Of a DNA stretch of 64,000 nucleotides, positions 55,873-63,939 are shown piece by piece. The notes beneath the pieces are model-generated. The model ran no database searches and was not told where the DNA came from. It saw nothing but the letters and a program-made list of their open reading frames with translations. Origin of the DNA: Candidatus Scalindua sp. SCAELEC01 (GTDB lineage: Bacteria; Planctomycetota; Brocadiia; Brocadiales; Scalinduaceae); the NCBI GenBank assembly GCA_004282745.1, contig SHMT01000027.1, forward strand, positions 1-64,000, written 5' to 3'. Within the stretch, counting starts at the first letter, position 1. Each line of letters opens with the position of its first letter. A program made the translations under genes and the position numbers.

Positions 55873-56394
55873 TACTCAGTTAAAGAGTAATAGAACAATA
55901 ATACTTGTCATAGTGTGTCATATTGACAAAAACGGCAATTTGTGATAGGTAGATATTAAAATATATAAGTGGTAACCTGAATACGGTATTAAATTGTAAG
56001 AATCCGATAAAAGCACGCTCTTGAATCTAAGAGCACGCAAAGTGTAGGGCCTTTAACGAGCAGAGTAAAAGATAGTCTTACTGTCGGAGATAATTCACTG
56101 CGAATATCTTTGGTAGTAGGGTTTTTTATTTCGACAACTTTATTAAGAGAGGAGGGAGTGGAGAGAATGGAGCGTTTGCGAATTACCCCCAGTGAAATAG
56201 TTAGACGGAATGATTTAACCCTGAAGGAATAGACTCCTCGTGGGATAAATGATCTCCCATTGCTAGTCACATTCCATAGGGCAGGCGGGGTGATTGGTGA
56301 TTAAAGACTGACAGATAGGTCGTTAATCATCTGATGTGTTGTTTCTTTCGTACATTCTTTTTTTTAAAAACTTATTAATTAAAGGGAATAAAAG
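55873..56394. other. Spacer before the DUF1566 gene, with a repeat
   Basis: About 520 bases. A minus-strand frame at 55989-56270 runs across the direct repeat at 56190-56290 and lacks a ribosome site, so I do not call it. No promoter stands out. Confidence 0.45.
56190..56290 (+). repeat. Direct repeat, upstream copy (DUF1566 flank)
   Basis: About 101 bp, starting AGTGAAATAGTTAGACGGAA, then ACCCTGAAGGAATAGACTCC and ending CCATAGGGCAGGCGGGG. It matches 57336-57436 at roughly three quarters of positions, with the same order of blocks. The hairpin present in the downstream copy is imperfect here. Confidence 0.7.
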
Positions 56395-57306
56395 ATGGAA
56401 AGGAAAGTAACGAGACTTATAATGATTGCAGGTTTTTTCTTATTAGTATTTGTATTATCATCAACGAATATGCGGGCCTGGGCATCAGACCCGGCGATTG
56501 TAGAGCCACCACCGGGATCGACATTAACATCGGAAATTGTACTCTTCCGCTGGGACTTCGGAACCCAGGAAGACCTGTACCGGATCCATGTAGGAACAAC
56601 AGGTCCGGGCAGTAAAGACATTATGAAACGAAATGCCCTCCCGGTAAGAGAGTATGCCGTACCGGGGATCCCCCTGAACGGTAATCCGGTATATGTAAGA
56701 CTATGGTGGAGGATTGCAGGCCATTGGAAAAGAGCCGACTACGTATATCAGACAACGGGTGGTGGTGGCCCCAGCGGTCCGGCTCCGGCTCCGGTGCCGC
56801 GGACAGGACAGGAGGCGACCTTCTACCAGGATGACGACGGCGAATTGATGATGGGTGTCTCCTGGCCGAACCCACGTTTTACGAAGAATGGAGACGGTAC
56901 TGTCACAGACAATCTGACTGGTCAGATATGGACCGAAGATGCAGACTTGGTACCAGGTTTAGCAAGCTGGACAGGAGCAATGGACACTTGCGCCGCATTA
57001 GCAGACGGAATAAGTGGTCTAACAGACGGTTCAGCAGCGGGTGACTGGTACTTACCAAATATTCGGGTACTACACAGCCTAGTTAATTATGGAATAAGTA
57101 CACCGGCAGTGTCAAACACATCAGGCACAGGGAAATGGACAGCAGGCGATCCATTTAACAACGTGCAGTCGGCCTTCTACTGGTCGTCTACTACAAGTGC
57201 TTCCGATACTACCGTTGCATGGGGCGTGAACCTCAACAGTGGTAGCGTGGGTAACGGCAATAAGCCCATCGGCGGACGCGTATGGTGTGTACGAGGCGGA
57301 CCATGA
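56395..57306 (+). CDS. Secreted DUF1566 (Lcl-type) protein; candidate variable protein of a diversity-generating retroelement
   Basis: 303 residues. Signal peptide (LIMIAGFFLLVFVLSSTNMR), a fibronectin-like N-domain (SDPAIVEPPPGSTLTSEIVL...), a Gly/Pro linker (TGGGGPSGPAPAPVPRTGQ) and a C-terminal DUF1566 C-type-lectin-like fold (FTKNGDGTVTDNLTGQIWTE...). The last about 45 residues read FYWSSTTSASDTTVAWGVNL then NSGSVGNGNKPIGGRVWCVR. From 57204 to 57285 nearly all codons at exposed positions end in C or T (TCC GAT ACT ACC GTT, CTC, AGT GGT AGC, GGT, GGC, CCC ATC GGC, CGC), as expected when AAY codons of a template are mutated at adenines. No reverse transcriptase or template is in the window. 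Confidence 0.75.
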   Translation: MERKVTRLIMIAGFFLLVFVLSSTNMRAWASDPAIVEPPPGSTLTSEIVLFRWDFGTQEDLYRIHVGTTGPGSKDIMKRNALPVREYAVPGIPLNGNPVYVRLWWRIAGHWKRADYVYQTTGGGGPSGPAPAPVPRTGQEATFYQDDDGELMMGVSWPNPRFTKNGDGTVTDNLTGQIWTEDADLVPGLASWTGAMDTCAALADGISGLTDGSAAGDWYLPNIRVLHSLVNYGISTPAVSNTSGTGKWTAGDPFNNVQSAFYWSSTTSASDTTVAWGVNLNSGSVGNGNKPIGGRVWCVRGGP

Positions 57307-57335
57307 TTATTTGGTTATTTGAATAATTTGATCGC

Positions 57336-57436
57336 GGTGAAATAGTTTTAATTGGATGATTTCACCCTGAAGGAGTAAACTTCCCGTGGGATTCATTATC
57401 CCACGGGGATCGTTACATTCCATTGGGCAGGCGGGG
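57336..57436 (+). repeat. Direct repeat, downstream copy with perfect 10-bp hairpin
   Basis: Starts GGTGAAATAGTTTTAATTGG, continues ACCCTGAAGGAGTAAAC, ends CCATTGGGCAGGCGGGG. CCCGTGGGAT (57383-57392) and ATCCCACGGG (57398-57407) form a perfect hairpin with a 5-base loop about 75 bases after the DUF1566 stop. In diversity-generating retroelements a hairpin downstream of the variable region aids mutagenic homing. Here that is only a possibility. Confidence 0.7.
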
Positions 57437-57494
57437 GAAATAATTTAAAAATATCCAAGAGATTGTGTTTTGGAAGAGAGAATTGGTAAGAGAG

Positions 57495-57540
57495 AAAAAA
57501 GTTAGTGCAGGGGGATATTCTCCCTGCACTAACTTTTTTT
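57495..57540. terminator. Strong bidirectional intrinsic terminator
   Basis: GTTAGTGCAGGG (from 57501) and CCCTGCACTAAC (to 57533) pair with a loop of about 9 bases. The stem has a run of A on the left and seven T on the right, so it can terminate transcription from either side. It probably ends the DUF1566 transcript. Confidence 0.85.
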
Positions 57541-57718
57541 GAAATGTTTTATTTAACGCAGACGCTGAGGTCACAGAGGGTTGTGATTATAGATGTAAAT
57601 TAGGAAAGGCGTTATTCATCTCTCTTCGGAACGGGTATTGGTTTACTGAATGGGTTGAACCCTAGATACCGATCTATTCGATTGACATCACAGAATGGGA
57701 AAGCTAGAATCATACACA
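57541..57718. other. Spacer between terminator and M3 copy 3
   Basis: About 180 bases. It has no open frame. ACGCAGACGCTGAGGTCACAG near 57558 is a short G/C-rich island like those found in other decayed repeats. Nothing else definite. Confidence 0.4.
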
Positions 57719-57863
57719 GTGCGTGAACGAAAACCCAGTGTTTGAACCAAAACTGCCCAGGTACAAGGCGCGAAATAATTACGTAACCGGAGCGTACTCA
57801 AGTACGTGAGGATTACGGAATTTTTACAGCAATGCCGTAGATGGGTAGTTTTCGTTCAAACAC
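57719..57863. mobile_element. Short inverted-repeat element family M3, copy 3
   Basis: About 145 bp. GTGCGTGAACGAAAAC at the left and GTTTTCGTTCAAACAC at the right. The core palindrome has become ACGTACTCAAGTACGT. More diverged from copies 1 and 2 than they are from each other. Same orientation. It lies about 130 bases before the TlpA-like gene. Confidence 0.75.
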
Positions 57864-57995
57864 TATATAAATTGAGCGTAATACATAAAGATGATAGAAG
57901 GGTTTTCGTCTGGAAATGAATATGGCGATGACAGGAAATCAATTCAAGCATTAAAAAATATCTGAGGATTTTCCTAGAACCAAATCTAATCTTGG

Positions 57996-59474
57996 ATGAG
58001 ACGTAACTTACCGGAAAATTGTTACAGTATGATGATAGCTATTCTTAAAGGAATAAAGAGTAAAACAACGTTTTTCACAAGTCTGAGTGTTTTTTTTATT
58101 CTGATTTTTCTTACATCTCCCAACGATACAACAGGGTCACAACCAATCCTTACCATAGAGGGAACCGTTACGAATATCCCACCAAGTTTGCCCAATAGTA
58201 TCTATCTCTATTCATACTATGGTAATGAGCTGACCGAGGAGGCCTCCTCTCCCGTAAATGAGCAGGGAGTGTTCCGGTTTGAAATGAAGAGCATTTTGCC
58301 GCAAGGATTATACAAAATAGGTCTTGATCAGACGAATGCTGCATCTCTTGTCATTTCAGGAGAAGAGTTCATAAGCGTAAAGGCAGACTATGGGGAGTTG
58401 AAGAACGATACTATTGCGGTAACCAATTCGAGGGAAAATGAGGCGTACCGGGTCCTGTTGGATGAGTGGAAAAGAATGGGGAGTAAGATGGTACGTCTCA
58501 CTGTTGAGAAGTCTCAGATTTCAACCGTAGATCCATTTTTTGTACGAAAAACGGAGACCATAGAGGATAACGTGAGATTAATTATGCAGGAGCATAATGT
58601 TAATCTCCTCTCCATAAAGGAGACCTACCCAGGAACCTTTATGTCAGATGTTCTCGTTGGTTTATCCCGTATACCGCTCCGCATAGACCATCCCGATTTA
58701 AAGGATAGATACGATAATGAGAGGGCGTTTATGCATGACTATTTTTTCGAATTTATTGGTTTTGGCGAGGAACGAATTGTTTTTACCCCATTACTAGCAA
58801 AAAAGTACTTTACCTATCTCGATCAATACACACATCACACGACGCAGGGTTTTAAGGAATCGGTAGATTTCCTGTTAGCGAAAGCAGAGGATAACAGTAC
58901 CGTTTATGAATTCACGATTCAATATTTGATGGATACTTTTCGTGAAAAGGGCCTTCCGAAGTTAGCGGAGTATGTATTGGATGCGTATGAAGAGGGGTGT
59001 CACAACCCTCTCTCCACGAAAACCGCAGATAAGATCGAAAAGCTTAAACGACTGAGAGTGGGTCAGGTTGCTCCTGAGATAGTTTCCGAGAATCCTGATG
59101 GAAAGACGATTCCTCTCTCTTCTCTCATCGGGAAAAAAGTGGTGATGGTTTATATCTGGGCATCCTGGTGCGAAGGTTGTGAAGCGGAAAATCCCCACAT
59201 TGTGAGTCTGTACAATACCTTTAAGGAGAGAGGTCTTGATATCTATGCGGTAGCACTGGATAAGGAGAGGGAAGAGTGGCTGAGGGCGATAAGGAAGCAC
59301 AAATTTACCTGGACAAACGTCTCGGATCTCCGGGAGTGGGAATCAGAAGCAGTTGAGACGTACCAGGTGAACAGGACACCAACCATATATCTCCTGAATA
59401 GAGAGGGAAGGATTATGGCCAAGAACCTGAGGGGTAGAGAGCTTGAGATGAAGGTAACGGAACTTCTCAAGTGA
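57996..59474 (+). CDS. TlpA-like thioredoxin-fold lipid/cell-envelope protein
   Basis: 492 residues. A signal/anchor (FFTSLSVFFILIFLTSP) near residues 27-43 makes it exported. Starts at 57996 or at 58029/58032; neither has a ribosome site. The N-terminal domain (ILTIEGTVTNIPPSLPNSIY) resembles DUF4369. The C-terminal thioredoxin-like domain has VYIWASWCEGCEAENPHIV, a CEGC redox motif, and a cis-Pro in VNRTPTIYLL. It should reduce or isomerise disulfides, or handle metal or haem-related steps, outside the cytoplasm. The long middle region is helical and of unknown role. Confidence 0.8.
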   Translation: MRRNLPENCYSMMIAILKGIKSKTTFFTSLSVFFILIFLTSPNDTTGSQPILTIEGTVTNIPPSLPNSIYLYSYYGNELTEEASSPVNEQGVFRFEMKSILPQGLYKIGLDQTNAASLVISGEEFISVKADYGELKNDTIAVTNSRENEAYRVLLDEWKRMGSKMVRLTVEKSQISTVDPFFVRKTETIEDNVRLIMQEHNVNLLSIKETYPGTFMSDVLVGLSRIPLRIDHPDLKDRYDNERAFMHDYFFEFIGFGEERIVFTPLLAKKYFTYLDQYTHHTTQGFKESVDFLLAKAEDNSTVYEFTIQYLMDTFREKGLPKLAEYVLDAYEEGCHNPLSTKTADKIEKLKRLRVGQVAPEIVSENPDGKTIPLSSLIGKKVVMVYIWASWCEGCEAENPHIVSLYNTFKERGLDIYAVALDKEREEWLRAIRKHKFTWTNVSDLREWESEAVETYQVNRTPTIYLLNREGRIMAKNLRGRELEMKVTELLK

Positions 59475-59483
59475 ATGGTTCCA

Positions 59484-59530
59484 GTTTTATCTCGGATATT
59501 GTCCGAAAACCATTATGAGATGAGTATATA
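59484..59530. repeat. Solo R1 end, copy d
   Basis: Reads CGGATATTGTCCGAAAACC then ATTATGAGATGAGTATATA, the reverse complement of the R1 left terminus, with no second end. It lies between the convergent stops of the TlpA-like gene and the desaturase-like gene. It may serve as a shared 3' hairpin. Confidence 0.55.
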
Positions 59531-59540
59531 AAAGTATCAG

Positions 59541-60449
59541 CTACTTTTTTTGTCTCTCCGGGACGTGTGAACGCTTGTTAAACGGGTACAGTATCTGCCC
59601 GAAGAATGTTTGAGGAAAAAGGTCATCATGGTGAAAACCTAATTCGATATCTCTTCCACTTTTCGGTAGGTAAGCTGTCCGGAAGAGATAATCCCACAAG
59701 CTCAGGGATATACCAAAGTTTACGCCATACCTATTGGGTAACTTTTTTGCGTGGTGCCATATGTGCATTACCGGATTGTTGAGCAAATATTTGAAAGGTC
59801 CGTAAGTGATTTTCAAGTTTGCGTGGTTGAGGTGGCCGATAAGGAGTGCAATGAGATGAATGGTAAAAAAATCTTTTACTCCAAAACCAATCAAGGATAA
59901 CGGAATATATTGCAGGCTTTTATATATGACCGTTTCCATCCAGTGAAAGCGTAAGTGGGAAGCAAATCCGAGGATTTTTACGGAATGGTGTACTTTGTGA
60001 AATTCCCAGAGCAGTGAGGACCGATGAAGCAGACGATGTATATTCCAGTGGACGAAATCTGCAAGGAAAAACATGGTAATTAGCTGTACCCATTTGGGAA
60101 ATTGTGATATTTGGATTGAAGGAATATCACTCATTCCAAAAATTCCAATCAAGTCATTGAACAGTTCAACTCCTGTACTTGATAGTGCATAATAACCAAT
60201 GAGGGGAAAGAGGAATGAATTGAAGAATAGGTAGAACCCATCTAACCAAAAGTCTTTTCTCAATACTGCCTGACCCCTTCGCCATGGAGCGGCAAGTTCC
60301 ATGACCCATACGATAATTGATAAACCAATTAGCCAGTAAAAATAGCTCTTGTACCAAGGAGCGTAATTGGAAGAGAATAGAATTTCTGTACGAAGGTTAT
60401 GCCAGTATCCGGTAAATGCAGAGAGAAAAATTTCGATGTATTTTTCCAT
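59541..60449 (-). CDS. Fatty acid hydroxylase / sterol desaturase superfamily membrane protein
   Basis: 302 residues with about four or five membrane helices. The superfamily histidine clusters are present: HWNIHRLLHRS, HKVHHSVKILGFASHLRFH, LIGHLNHANLK and HIWHHAKK, which bind a diiron centre for O2-dependent hydroxylation or desaturation of a membrane lipid. The C-terminal WDYLFRTAYLP is typical. Substrate unknown. In anaerobes such genes are puzzling, so if the host is an anammox bacterium this enzyme may use another oxidant or have another role. Start by ATG at 60449. Confidence 0.85.
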   Translation of the reverse strand: MEKYIEIFLSAFTGYWHNLRTEILFSSNYAPWYKSYFYWLIGLSIIVWVMELAAPWRRGQAVLRKDFWLDGFYLFFNSFLFPLIGYYALSSTGVELFNDLIGIFGMSDIPSIQISQFPKWVQLITMFFLADFVHWNIHRLLHRSSLLWEFHKVHHSVKILGFASHLRFHWMETVIYKSLQYIPLSLIGFGVKDFFTIHLIALLIGHLNHANLKITYGPFKYLLNNPVMHIWHHAKKLPNRYGVNFGISLSLWDYLFRTAYLPKSGRDIELGFHHDDLFPQTFFGQILYPFNKRSHVPERQKK

Positions 60450-60562
60450 GAGTCTCAGGGCCTTCAGGAAGAGATTGTTAACCTGGCAAGCCGTATCTAT
60501 TTTATTGCCCGGTAAATACTACAAACAAACAAAATACCAAAATCAAGATTCCTATTGTTTTC

Positions 60563-60728
60563 CAGTAGCGTCCGGTTAGGTTTTTGCGTAGGCGGCTTTT
60601 GTCATACCCGAACGCCTTTATCGGGTATCCAGATACTCGTTTGATCCTAGATTCCCGCTAAAAACATGCGGGAATGACGGCATTGGGGCAATAAGTTACA
60701 CGCGCAAAAACCTAACCGGACGCTACTG
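60563..60728. mobile_element. Short inverted-repeat element family M2, copy 2, with 9-bp target duplication
   Basis: 166 bp, nearly identical to 50034-50198. Perfect terminal inverted repeats start CAGTAGCGTCCGGTTAGG. Flanked by exact 9-bp direct repeats ATTGTTTTC (60554-60562 and 60729-60737). The intact ends and target duplication point to fairly recent mobility. Located upstream of the desaturase-like gene start. Confidence 0.88.
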
Positions 60729-60995
60729 ATTGTTTTCATTAATATTTAATAGTTGTCTACATCATATAACCTTCTCTGGCTGGTATCGAGTATAATTTGT
60801 TACACGAGGAAAATTTTCCACCATCCATGGGTCGGATGAATGGGTACCGGAGCACAAAAAAAATTTAATAATTCGTAAGTTATCTGTTAAAATCCTGTAT
60901 ACTATACCCATCCATTCCAATGAGTATAAGTACTATTAACTCCAATTGGTTCGTATCTCTCAATCTGAAATTCTCACCTTTTAAGGTCTCTAAAC
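60729..60995. other. Gap before the M16 peptidase gene
   Basis: About 265 bases. It contains R1-like fragments (TATACCCATCCATTCCAATG from about 60902, then TCTCTCAATCTGAAATTCTC) but no complete copy. No convincing promoter or ribosome site upstream of the M16 ATG. Confidence 0.45.
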
Positions 60996-63644
60996 ATGAA
61001 AAACTATTGTCGATGCTTTCTTCCGGTACTCTTTCTCTTTATTGTAATATTTCCCTTGATGTCTCGTGCTGACGATCTGAAAGATCTGACAGTGTCTCTG
61101 TTAGCAGAGACTCAAGGTGCCTCGGTGTTCTATCTTGATAATGGGATGGAGGTCATTCTCATAGAGAACCACGCGAGTCCTATGATTACGGCATTTACCA
61201 TTGTCAAAACGGGAAGTCGTAATGAAGATGCCGCGACAAACGGATCTGCCCATTTTCTTGAACATCTGCTCTTTAACGGTACAAAGAATCGTACACAAAA
61301 GGAGCTTTATGATGAAATGGATTTTTATGGTGGTTATAATAATGCCCATACCGGTCCCGACTTCACCAACTACATGATCCTCATGCCGAAAGAGTACATC
61401 GAGCAGGGAATGGACATTCAGGCTGATATGCTGTTTAATTCTACTTTGCCTCCTGAGAAATTTGAAAAAGAGCGGGGAATCGTTATCGAAGAGATTGGGA
61501 AAGATGCGGACTCACCAACACATCAAGTCACCAACCATTTTATCCGGACAGTTTTCATGGGTACCCCTTATGAACGCCCTGTACTTGGAACGGTCTCCAC
61601 AATCTCTCATCTGAAACGTAATGACGTACTGACATACTACCGAAACTGGTATGTACCGAACAATATGACATTGATGGTAATCGGGGATTTTACCACCTCA
61701 GAGATGGTAGAATTGGTTAAGGGGAAGTATGGCCCATATCCTGCGGGCCGTCTCCCTGAAGAGAAGTCGATACTATTAAAACAACCAAAAACCGTTCGTA
61801 TTGCTCGCGCAAATGGCATAGGGAAATTTCCTGACGATCGACAATATCTCACGATGGGTTATCTGTTGCCTGCCCCGGTCTCAGATGAATTTTTTTCACT
61901 TCAACTGTTAGCTGAGTTTCTTGGTGGCAAAAAGGACTCAATACTCGATATTTTGTTTAAGCAAGCAGAGAATAAAAATCTGGTTAACTCAATCAATGCC
62001 AGCATTACGTTTAATGGTGATTTTTCAACATTACAGATTTCGGCCCAACTTCCTCTTTCCGTTGATGTCGATGGTATTGTGGATCTGATATCTCACGCTG
62101 TACAAGAGATGGCGAGTACCCCTGTTCCGATAAACGATATTCAACCTCTTTTAGTAGCTAAGGCCACGCATGAGATTTACTTGCAGGAAAAACTGCACTA
62201 CTACGCCATGATGAAATCTGGCTACCTTGCTGCTGGTGGATACGCCTTTCTGCGTAACTATATGGACAGTATCATGCTCGTGACACCCCAATCCATTCAA
62301 GATGTTGCGTTAAAATATCTTAAATCACAGTTACCTGTTGTAACCTTACTGTCTCCTCCTTTTAAACAGACAGATGTGCCTACTGGACAAAAACAGAATC
62401 ATTACCACAGAGAAAAACTGGATAATGGTATGACCGTTGTCGTAAAAGAGAACCAGGATAGCCGTGTTATTGGCATACATCTATTAGCAAAAGAGAGAAG
62501 TCTCTGTGAGGGGAGAGAAAGGTGGGGTATGGCAGAGATATTACAGAGAATGTTACTTGAAGGCGGAACGGTAACGCATCCCAGGGAAAAATTGTATCAA
62601 TCACTCGAAACCATTGGTGCGGAAGTCAAGCTGTATGACAACCCCAACATTCCCTATGATGATTACTACAATTCTGCTCGATTTGTTTATGTACGATTGA
62701 AGGTGATAGATTCCTTTTTCGAAGAGGGGATCAAATTACTTGCAGAAATGGTAACCCAACCCCTCATTACCAAGGATGCTTTTGAGCTTTCAAAGAAGAG
62801 TGTGCTCTCTCTTTCATCCACAACAGCCTCAAGCACACCAAAAGTTGCAAAAAGATTATTATATGATAATCTTTATGTCGAAAATCCCGGTTTTGGCTGG
62901 ACACTTGGCAACGTAAACGACATAGCAGATTTCAGTTTGAGCGATGTAAAAGAGTTACGTGATAAGCTCTACAATCCTTCAAACCTTATTTTAACTATTT
63001 CCGGTAATCTGCCCACCAGTAAAACCATGAATCTGGTTAAGAGGTATCTGGGTGGAGAGTGGGGGGAAACCGAATGGCAACCACCTGAGCATACGCCTCA
63101 GATCAAGGAGCTTGGCAAGACAATACGACATAAAATCGGCAAGTCACAATCTTATATTATTCTTGCAAATACGTGTGATGTTGAAGAGGAGGACCAACCG
63201 GCCCTTCATATTCTGAGTAGCCTGTTTTCAGATAGACTGGCATTCAATCTACGGGAAAAGCAGGGTCTTGCCTATTCCATCAGTACGTACTTCCCAAAGT
63301 ATAAGGATGCACATTGGTATCGGATTGTAATGGGAACACGACCTGAAAACATTGAAAAAGCGATTGACTGTATTCGAAAGGAGATCCAATCAATACAGCA
63401 GACATCCTTCGACAGTGACGAGGTCCAGAAAACAATCAATGCGGCTATAGGGCGCCGAGGGATGCGACGTCTGGATCGTGTGAGCCAGGCATACTACATA
63501 AGCATGGAAATTCTTGATGGCAATTTACCTGAAGCGGACGATGAATATGGTGAAAGGCTAAAGGCCGTTACCGTGGAGGATATAAATCGCCTGGCACCAA
63601 AAGTTTTTGAAGATGATGATTATTTGATCGTAATCGTTGAGTAG
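60996..63644 (+). CDS. Secreted M16 zinc peptidase, two-domain (pitrilysin-like)
   Basis: 882 residues. Signal peptide FLPVLFLFIVIFPLMSRA, then an active M16 half with the inverted zinc motif HFLEHLLFNGT (HxxEH) and the distal Glu in VIEEIGKDADSPTHQV. The second half (from about residue 470, YHREKLDNGMTVVVKENQDS) repeats the fold without the motif, as usual in M16B-C pairs, and ends with LREKQGLAYSIS, the conserved R-x(8)-Y segment. It degrades small peptides in the periplasm or outside. Neighbour to a decayed integrase on its 3' side. Confidence 0.85.
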   Translation: MKNYCRCFLPVLFLFIVIFPLMSRADDLKDLTVSLLAETQGASVFYLDNGMEVILIENHASPMITAFTIVKTGSRNEDAATNGSAHFLEHLLFNGTKNRTQKELYDEMDFYGGYNNAHTGPDFTNYMILMPKEYIEQGMDIQADMLFNSTLPPEKFEKERGIVIEEIGKDADSPTHQVTNHFIRTVFMGTPYERPVLGTVSTISHLKRNDVLTYYRNWYVPNNMTLMVIGDFTTSEMVELVKGKYGPYPAGRLPEEKSILLKQPKTVRIARANGIGKFPDDRQYLTMGYLLPAPVSDEFFSLQLLAEFLGGKKDSILDILFKQAENKNLVNSINASITFNGDFSTLQISAQLPLSVDVDGIVDLISHAVQEMASTPVPINDIQPLLVAKATHEIYLQEKLHYYAMMKSGYLAAGGYAFLRNYMDSIMLVTPQSIQDVALKYLKSQLPVVTLLSPPFKQTDVPTGQKQNHYHREKLDNGMTVVVKENQDSRVIGIHLLAKERSLCEGRERWGMAEILQRMLLEGGTVTHPREKLYQSLETIGAEVKLYDNPNIPYDDYYNSARFVYVRLKVIDSFFEEGIKLLAEMVTQPLITKDAFELSKKSVLSLSSTTASSTPKVAKRLLYDNLYVENPGFGWTLGNVNDIADFSLSDVKELRDKLYNPSNLILTISGNLPTSKTMNLVKRYLGGEWGETEWQPPEHTPQIKELGKTIRHKIGKSQSYIILANTCDVEEEDQPALHILSSLFSDRLAFNLREKQGLAYSISTYFPKYKDAHWYRIVMGTRPENIEKAIDCIRKEIQSIQQTSFDSDEVQKTINAAIGRRGMRRLDRVSQAYYISMEILDGNLPEADDEYGERLKAVTVEDINRLAPKVFEDDDYLIVIVE

Positions 63645-63649
63645 TGTTT

Positions 63650-63939
63650 GCCAACCTGGTCTATCCAGAACCAAAAAGGTTTGGATTCAATGGGCTCGGA
63701 GTCAGCTCTGTAAATGATCCTGTCCCGTTTTTTTAGCGTTCTAAATACCAGGGTTTTCTGAGAAGTATGCAAGCTTTTGGTTAATGCACAAGGGCTTCAC
63801 AGATTCTGCACCCTGTGTAATGAAGGACAAAGCAGAATGTACGGATCTCGCGCCGTGCGTTTTTGGCAGCGTTAAGAAAGTCCTCTCGTTCTTTTGAGGT
63901 AAGATAAAGTCTCTGTCCTTTTGAATCGATTAACTTCAT
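63650..63939 (-). pseudogene. Frameshifted tyrosine recombinase (phage integrase) remnant
   Basis: The frame from ATG 63939 reads MKLIDSKGQRLYLTSKERED, then HYTGCRICEALVH and stops at 63781. HYTGCRI-EAL is the catalytic Arg block of integrases. In another frame from about 63792 it continues ALTKSLHTSQKTLVFRTLKK, then RDRIIYRADSEP, the next conserved strand, so a two-base insertion (or one-base loss) near 63790 broke the gene. The C-terminal R-H-R-Y catalytic region is missing. It sits at the window edge, so a larger element may lie beyond. Confidence 0.7.

Noticed and set aside
55989-56270. 93-codon minus-strand frame
   Set aside because: It crosses the diverged direct repeat, lacks a ribosome site and has no family likeness.
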